Assembly: GCA_949840605.1 (NCBI GenBank)
Contig: CATKXN010000032.1
Coordinates: forward strand, 1 to 22,699
Length of the DNA stretch: 22,699 nucleotides
From: an uncultured Alistipes sp.
GTDB taxonomy: Bacteria > Bacteroidota > Bacteroidia > Bacteroidales > Rikenellaceae
Direction: 5' to 3'
Shown here one piece after another: positions 18,338 to 22,699 of the stretch. Positions within the stretch are counted from its first letter, which is position 1, and each line of letters opens with the position of its first letter. The translations under genes were made by a program, and so were the position numbers. The notes under the pieces are model-generated. The model was not told the origin of the DNA. It saw only the letters and a program-made list of their open reading frames with translations, and did no database searches.

Positions 18338-18363
18338 AAGGCTGGCAGAAGCCGGCCGGAAAC

Positions 18364-18384
18364 CGTCAGCACGGCCGCCTGACG
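18364..18384 (-). terminator. Weak terminator candidate after the methyltransferase gene
   Basis: CGTCAG (18364-18369) / CTGACG (18379-18384) form a 6-bp perfect stem with a 9-nt loop. On the minus strand GTTTCC follows. It lies about 26 nt past the stop codon. The T-run is poor. Confidence 0.35.
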
Positions 18385-18409
18385 ACACGGCATCGCAGAC
18401 GGGAACGTC

Positions 18410-19774
18410 TTACAACTGGAGAATCCTCGATTCCTTGGGATAGAGGTTGTTCGTGCGGCGTCCGATCCGTTTGATCCACCCTAACGGCAGTCCCTCGTGG
18501 CAGACTAAATTGATCCCTTCGTCGAACGGCGTCGCGTCGATGTCCCTCTTGCGCAGGTAGTCGAGCGCCGCAGGCAGGTCGAGATCGACGCGCGGCGTCC
18601 GGTCGCGTACCAGATCGTGGAACAGGGCCAGCGCGTGATCGGGTTTGAGCCTGCCGCCGAAAAGCTGTCCCATGCGGACGCCCGATCCGATGACCGTCAG
18701 CGTGCCGGAAAGCTGCCTCACGGCTTCGAACGCGCGGCCGTAATAGCCGTACACCGTATCGTTCACGGCGGCGAAACGCATGTATTCGGGCTGGGCCGTC
18801 CACGACGAGACGGCGGCGACGTCTTTTTTCGACAGGTCCGAGAAGACCGTCTTTTTCGGTTTCGGGACGTTCGCCTTCCGGCGGCCGTCACCCTTGCGCA
18901 CCGCCGCGGCGAAAAATCCCTCCGACCGGGTCCGGTGGGGATAGAACCGGAACGTCCCGATGCCGGCCGCCGCGCCCCGCACGACGCCCCACGCCGGATC
19001 GACCTCGATGCCGCCGTCCTCACAGTCGTACTCTTCGGCGAGCCACCGGACGTTGTCTTCGTTCTCGGCCGTATTGAACGTACACGTGCTGTACACGAGC
19101 ACGCCTCCGGGCCGCAGGGCCGGCCAGACGTCGCCCAGAATCCGCCGCTGCCGGGCCGCGCAAAGCTCCGTGTGGGACGGGCTCCACTGGTCGCGGGCGG
19201 CGCGGTCCTTGCGGAACATGCCCTCGCCCGAACAGGGAGCGTCCACGACGAGCAGGTCGAAACCGTGCCCGAACGCCGCGAAATGCGACGGATCGTCGCA
19301 CGTGACGGCCACATTGCCGATGCCCCATTTGCGGACGTTTTCGGCCAGCACCGAGGCCCGGTTCCGGATCGGCTCGTTGGCCACGACGAGTCCTTCCTCT
19401 CCCGCGAGCGTGGAGAGCAGTGTCGTCTTGCCGCCGGGCGCGGCGCACAGGTCCAGCACGCGCAACGGCCCCTCGCCCGGGAAGGCCTGCCGAAAGATCG
19501 CCTCTAAAAACATCGAGCCCGCCTCCTGCACGTAATAAGCTCCGGCATGGAACGCCGGATCGAGCGTAAAGGAGGGCCTTCGGTCGAGGTAATAGCCGTA
19601 CCGGCACCACGGCACCTGCTCCCCTTCGGGTTTTTCGGCCACTTTATAGGGATTGAAACGGATGCTCACGGGCGACTCCCCGTTCAGCGCATCGAGCAGC
19701 CGTTCCGTCTCGGAAGCCCCCAGCAGGGACGTGGTCCGTTCGACGAAAGCGGCGGGGAAAGCGGTTTCGGACAT
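18410..19774 (-). CDS. RsmF-like rRNA cytosine-C5 methyltransferase (NOL1/NOP2/Sun family)
   Basis: 454 residues. SAM-dependent RNA m5C methyltransferase; overall form and length fit the RsmF/YebU branch, which modifies 16S rRNA. Motifs in order: VQEAGSMFLEA (motif X region), DLCAAPGGKTT (108-118, SAM-binding motif I), NEPIRNRA (motif II), VDAPCSGEGMFRKD (177-190, motif IV with Cys181) and YSTCTFNTAENE (228-239, motif VI with the catalytic Cys231). The C-terminal part (about 300-454) is the RsmF-type extension with a PUA-like end (LPLGWIKRIGRRTNNLYPKE). The start MSETAFPAAF overlaps the kinase stop as TAATG, so translation is likely coupled to the upstream kinase. Exact target nucleotide is inferred only at family level. 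Confidence 0.9.
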   Translation of the reverse strand: MSETAFPAAFVERTTSLLGASETERLLDALNGESPVSIRFNPYKVAEKPEGEQVPWCRYGYYLDRRPSFTLDPAFHAGAYYVQEAGSMFLEAIFRQAFPGEGPLRVLDLCAAPGGKTTLLSTLAGEEGLVVANEPIRNRASVLAENVRKWGIGNVAVTCDDPSHFAAFGHGFDLLVVDAPCSGEGMFRKDRAARDQWSPSHTELCAARQRRILGDVWPALRPGGVLVYSTCTFNTAENEDNVRWLAEEYDCEDGGIEVDPAWGVVRGAAAGIGTFRFYPHRTRSEGFFAAAVRKGDGRRKANVPKPKKTVFSDLSKKDVAAVSSWTAQPEYMRFAAVNDTVYGYYGRAFEAVRQLSGTLTVIGSGVRMGQLFGGRLKPDHALALFHDLVRDRTPRVDLDLPAALDYLRKRDIDATPFDEGINLVCHEGLPLGWIKRIGRRTNNLYPKESRILQL

Positions 19775-20388
19775 TATCGTTTCTTGGCGTTTTTCAGCGT
19801 CTCGATCCGGGCAAGCACGGGATCGAGCGAGGAGGGATCGTCGATGAAATCGGTGCGGTCCACGTCCACGACGAGCACTTCGCCCCGGTAGATTTTCCCG
19901 ATCCATTGTTCGTACTTGCGGTTCAGCCGTTCGAGGTATTCCTCCTGAATGCTCATTTCGTAGGCCCTGCCGCGCTTGCGGATCTGCCGGACCAGCGTGG
20001 GAACGCTCGCCTTAAGGTAGATAAGCAGGTCGGGCGCTTGGGTGAGCCCGGTGGCCAGATCGAAAATCTTCATGTAGGTATCGAAGTCGCGCGAGGTCAT
20101 CAAACCCATTTCGTGCAGGTTGGCGGCGAAGATGTAGGCGTCTTCGTAAAGGGTCCGGTCCTGAATCAGATCGCTGCCCGTCGAAAGGATATCGGCCGCC
20201 TGCCGGATGCGCTGGCCGAGGAAATAGATCTGGAGGTTGAACGACCAGCGGTTCATGTTCTCGTAGAAATCGCCGATATACGGATTGTCGCTGTTCTCGA
20301 AATAGGCTTCGGCACCCGTTTTCTCGGCGAGCAATCCGGTGAGCGAAGTCTTTCCGCTCCCTATGTTTCCGGCAATCGCTATGTACAT
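19774..20388 (-). CDS. Deoxynucleoside kinase (dCK/dGK family)
   Basis: 204 residues. Phosphorylates salvaged deoxynucleosides with ATP. The P-loop is GNIGSGKT (7-14). The catalytic/substrate segment is QDRTLYED (76-83) with the family's Asp-Arg pair at 77-78, and the LID arginines are RKRGR (137-141) followed by E144. ENSDNPYIGDFYENMNRWSFNLQIYFLGQR (31-60) matches the substrate-binding helices of this family. Base preference cannot be set by eye. A TAAATTTG promoter box lies 49 nt upstream, and a short hairpin CGGGG/CCCCG (20411-20424) sits in the leader. It shares one base with the start of the methyltransferase gene (TAATG) and probably forms a two-gene operon with it. With NrdJ it covers salvage and de novo supply of dNTPs, although the genes are 11 kb apart. 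Confidence 0.9.
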   Translation of the reverse strand: MYIAIAGNIGSGKTSLTGLLAEKTGAEAYFENSDNPYIGDFYENMNRWSFNLQIYFLGQRIRQAADILSTGSDLIQDRTLYEDAYIFAANLHEMGLMTSRDFDTYMKIFDLATGLTQAPDLLIYLKASVPTLVRQIRKRGRAYEMSIQEEYLERLNRKYEQWIGKIYRGEVLVVDVDRTDFIDDPSSLDPVLARIETLKNAKKR

Positions 20389-20437
20389 GACCGTTCGTTT
20401 TATCGTCGTCCGGGGAATCCCCCGAACCCTACTCCTG

Positions 20438-20445
20438 CAAATTTA
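20438..20445 (-). promoter_or_regulatory. -7 promoter element (TAAATTTG) for the deoxynucleoside kinase operon
   Basis: On the minus strand TAAATTTG matches TAnnTTTG. A TTGA about 20 nt upstream approximates the -33 TTTG. It lies in the 76-bp gap between the glycosyltransferase stop and the kinase start, so the kinase need not depend on the upstream GH3-GT transcript. Confidence 0.6.
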
Positions 20446-20464
20446 GTGCATTTCTCGGATAAAA

Positions 20465-21628
20465 TCAATCGTGTCCGCCGCTCGATATTTTCCGGTAGAG
20501 CGCCCTGAAATTTTCGGTCATGCGTTCCCACGTGAAACGTTCGCGGTAGGAGAGGATGTTGCGGCGGAACGGCTCTCCGAGCCCTTCGTCGTAGAACCGG
20601 GCGATGGCCCCGGCGATGGCTTCGGCATCGGGCTCGACGACGAGACCCGTCACGGCATCGGGCACGATCTCGCGCAGCCCGCCTACGTCGGTGACGATCA
20701 TCGGCACGTCGAACCAGTAGGCCACCTGCGTCACACCGCTCTGGGTCGCCCTGCGGTAGGGCTGTACGACTAAATCGCATGCGGAGAAGAATTTGGCCAC
20801 GTCCGCATCGGGGATGAAACGGTCGAACAGCACGACCTCGCCGCCGAGGCCCAGCCGCTCGATCTGTTCGGCATAGCGTTCCCTGCCGCTGTAATACTCG
20901 CCCGCCACGATGAGCTTGCGCCCCTGCGTCGCGCCCCGTTCCCTGAGCCGCGCCCACGCGTCGAGCAGCAGGTCGAGGCCCTTGTAGTCGCGCACGAAAC
21001 CGAAAAACATCGTGTAGCGCAACTCCGCATCGAGCCCCAGCGCCCGGCAGGCTTCGTCCCGGTCGAGGGCCGGGCCGTAGTTGGTGTACATGGGGTGCGG
21101 CGAAAAGAGGGCCGGCTTGTCTTTCGTGAACAGCCTCAGGTCGCGCCGGACCTGCTCCGACATGTAGACGAACCCGTCGATCGAACCGACGAAATAGCGG
21201 GTCAGCAACCGATCGAGCGGCCGTTTCTCGTGCGGGACGACGTTGTCGAGCAGGGCTATGGTCCGTATGCCGCACCGGCGGGCGATGCGGCACACCGTAC
21301 CCAAAGCCGGCGCCATCTGCGGAATCCAGTAGCGGACGATCACGGCATCAGGTTTCATCCTGCGGATGCGCAGACCGGTCCGTATCCAACTCAACGGACC
21401 GACCGAATTGAGCATCCGCACGATGTCCAGCCCTTCGGGAGCCGGCGCGTCGTCGTACTGGCTTTTGCCCGGAAACAGGAACGAGGGGTATTGCAGCGTG
21501 AAAGTGACGATCCGGCAACGGATGCCTTCGGCGAGGAAAGTCCGCGCGAGCGTCTGGTTGGTGCTCGCCAGTCCGCCGCGGTAAGGCCATGCCGTGCCGA
21601 GGATGATCGCATTCTTAAGTTCGCTCAT
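20465..21628 (-). CDS. GT4-type glycosyltransferase (group 1)
   Basis: 387 residues with the two-Rossmann GT-B layout. The N-terminal half has LGTAWPYRGGLASTNQTLAR (11-30), a glycine-rich acceptor-side loop. The C-terminal half has FFGFVRDYKGLDLLLDAW (208-225), LIVAGEYYSGRE (239-250), VVQPYRRATQSGVTQVAYWFDVPMIVTDVGGLREIV (287-322, the donor-binding region) and a closing FTWERMTENFRALY helix. No signal peptide or clear membrane helix is present, so it likely acts at the cytosolic face of the membrane on a lipid- or protein-linked sugar. Its ATG overlaps the stop of the upstream GH3-family gene as ATGA, implying coupled translation. Donor and acceptor are unknown; no other polysaccharide genes lie nearby in the window. 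Confidence 0.9.
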   Translation of the reverse strand: MSELKNAIILGTAWPYRGGLASTNQTLARTFLAEGIRCRIVTFTLQYPSFLFPGKSQYDDAPAPEGLDIVRMLNSVGPLSWIRTGLRIRRMKPDAVIVRYWIPQMAPALGTVCRIARRCGIRTIALLDNVVPHEKRPLDRLLTRYFVGSIDGFVYMSEQVRRDLRLFTKDKPALFSPHPMYTNYGPALDRDEACRALGLDAELRYTMFFGFVRDYKGLDLLLDAWARLRERGATQGRKLIVAGEYYSGRERYAEQIERLGLGGEVVLFDRFIPDADVAKFFSACDLVVQPYRRATQSGVTQVAYWFDVPMIVTDVGGLREIVPDAVTGLVVEPDAEAIAGAIARFYDEGLGEPFRRNILSYRERFTWERMTENFRALYRKISSGGHD

Positions 21629-22699
21629 AACAGTTCGGTCAGTTGGTCGAGGTAGGTACGGTCGTTGCACAGCCGGGGCACCTTGTTCTGTCCTCCCGCC
21701 TTGCCCCGGTTTTTCATCCAGCGGTAGAACGTACCCTGCGGGGCCACGGTCAGCGTCGGGCGGAGCAGCGTCGTGTCGCGGAACCGTTTGGCCTCGTAGT
21801 CCGAATTGACGCGTTGCAGCGCCCTGTCCAGCTCGTCGGCGAACCGTTCGGGATCGGAGGGCGGCATGCTGAACTCGACGATCCACTGGTGCGAACCCTT
21901 GGTCTTGTCGTTCATGTAGACGGGACCCGCCGTATAGTCACTGATCTGGGCGCCCGTTGCCCGACAGGCGGCATGCAGCGCGGCTTCGGCGTTGTCGACG
22001 ATGATCTCCTCGCCGAAGGCGTTGATGAAGTGGCGCGTCCGTCCCGTGATGCGGATCCGGTACGGGTCCGTCGAGACGAATTCCACCGTGTCGCCGATCA
22101 GGTAGCGCCACAATCCGTTGCAGGTCGAGACGATCATGGCATAATTGACGCCCGTGCGGACGCCTTCGAGCGGCACGGCCTTCGAGGGATCGTGCAGCTC
22201 GCGTATCGGCAGAAACTCGTAATAGACGCCGTAGTCGAGCATCAGCAGCATGGCGTCCGAGGCCGGATCGTCCTGTATGGCGAAAAAGCCCTCCGAGGCG
22301 TTGTAGGTCTCCATGTACTTCATCCGCTCGGAGGGGATGATCTTGCGGTATTGCTCGCGGTACGGCGTGAAGTTCATGCCGCCGTGCGTGAAAAGTTCCA
22401 TGTTCGGCCACACCTCCGAAATATTGTCCTTGCCCGTATATTCGAGCACCTTGTTCAGCATGACCAGATTCCATGACGGAACGCCCGCGAAAGCCGTCAC
22501 GTTCCGGTGCACGGTCTCGCGGCAGATCGCCTCGACCTTTTTCTCGAAGTCGGGGATCAACGCCGTCTCGGCTCCCGGCACCCGCATGCCTCTGGCCAAG
22601 CGCGGCGTGTGCTCGATGAGGATGGCCGACAGGTCGCCCTCCTCGGCCCCGCCGCCGGTGTTTTCCAGCCGGTGGCTGCCGCCTAATGTGAGGGGTTTG
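21625..22699 (-). CDS. GH3 auxin-responsive-promoter family protein, 5' end off window
   Basis: About 358 codons are visible; the family is about 500 residues, so the N-terminus lies beyond the right edge. The frame stays open to the edge, with KPLTLGGSHRLENTG followed by GDLSAILIEH, so the TTG near 22599 is not a true start. GH3 proteins are acyl-adenylate-forming enzymes of the firefly-luciferase superfamily. In plants they conjugate amino acids to hormones; the bacterial substrates are not established. Visible family stretches are VPSWNLVMLNKVLEYTG, MELFTHGGMNFTPYREQY, YNASEGFFAIQDD (adenylate-binding YxASE-type motif), NGLWRYLIGDTVEF and ITGRTRHFINAFGEEIIVDNAE (hinge). The stop overlaps the glycosyltransferase ATG (ATGA). 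Not to be confused with glycoside hydrolase family 3. Confidence 0.88.
   Translation of the reverse strand, partial: KPLTLGGSHRLENTGGGAEEGDLSAILIEHTPRLARGMRVPGAETALIPDFEKKVEAICRETVHRNVTAFAGVPSWNLVMLNKVLEYTGKDNISEVWPNMELFTHGGMNFTPYREQYRKIIPSERMKYMETYNASEGFFAIQDDPASDAMLLMLDYGVYYEFLPIRELHDPSKAVPLEGVRTGVNYAMIVSTCNGLWRYLIGDTVEFVSTDPYRIRITGRTRHFINAFGEEIIVDNAEAALHAACRATGAQISDYTAGPVYMNDKTKGSHQWIVEFSMPPSDPERFADELDRALQRVNSDYEAKRFRDTTLLRPTLTVAPQGTFYRWMKNRGKAGGQNKVPRLCNDRTYLDQLTELL

Larger units (their letters stand above)
17829..18409. other. Intergenic stretch of 581 bp with no supported gene
   Basis: Between asnA and the convergent methyltransferase gene. Contents: the tyrS-asnA terminator, a hairpin-rich segment around 18105-18340 and a weak terminator for the methyltransferase. 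A 102-codon frame starting at 18135 is Arg/Ser/Pro-rich, runs into the opposite gene and resembles nothing known. Confidence 0.55.

Noticed and set aside
18135..18443. A 102-codon plus-strand frame after asnA
   Set aside because: Arg/Ser/Pro-rich composition, no promoter box or ribosome-binding site, and it runs into the opposite methyltransferase gene. A small basic protein cannot be excluded, but nothing supports it.

Overview
The window is chromosomal, GC-rich DNA from a Bacteroidota bacterium. It is most likely from the Alistipes/Rikenellaceae side of the phylum; that placement is inferred from protein character and base composition, not from a search. Three things point this way. Several genes are preceded by the Bacteroidota -7 promoter element TAnnTTTG, often as TATCTTTG and sometimes with TTTG about 20 nt upstream. 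Start codons lack Shine-Dalgarno sequences. The gene content includes DUF3467, a GH3-family adenylating enzyme, a B12-dependent ribonucleotide reductase and AsnA. I see no rRNA, tRNA, insertion sequence, prophage or CRISPR array.

Layout. 1-1282 (-): Xaa-Pro aminopeptidase, cut by the left edge. 1416-5109 (+): a Tex-like RNA-binding protein that lacks its central domains, a polysaccharide deacetylase closely followed by the flavin prenyltransferase UbiX, and RuvB. 5106-10064 (-): DUF3467 protein, class II ribonucleotide reductase NrdJ, a secreted beta-propeller glycosidase-like protein, and dihydroneopterin aldolase FolB. 10523-13114 (-): the disaggregase ClpB. 13415-17828 (+): DnaX (clamp loader tau/gamma), then a TyrS-AsnA pair ending in a strong terminator. 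18410-22699 (-): a GH3-family protein (cut by the right edge) overlapping a GT4 glycosyltransferase by ATGA, then a deoxynucleoside kinase overlapping an RsmF-like rRNA cytosine methyltransferase by TAATG.

Function. Most genes are housekeeping: replication and repair (dnaX, ruvB), dNTP supply (nrdJ, deoxynucleoside kinase), folate (folB), translation (tyrS, rsmF-like), proteostasis (clpB, Xaa-Pro peptidase), asparagine synthesis (asnA) and cofactor supply (ubiX). Envelope or carbohydrate functions are the deacetylase, the propeller protein and the glycosyltransferase. No single pathway unites the window.

I found no clearly new multi-gene system. The strongest leads are: (i) a ten-A slippery run in dnaX, placed so that a -1 shift gives an immediate stop and a gamma-like short form, with a perfect 8-bp hairpin downstream; (ii) a Tex protein that has lost its YqgF and helix-hairpin-helix core in frame; and (iii) an orphan plus-strand terminator hairpin, a possible small RNA, in a block of minus-strand genes. 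Four stretches of about 300 bp or more carry no convincing gene and are described individually.
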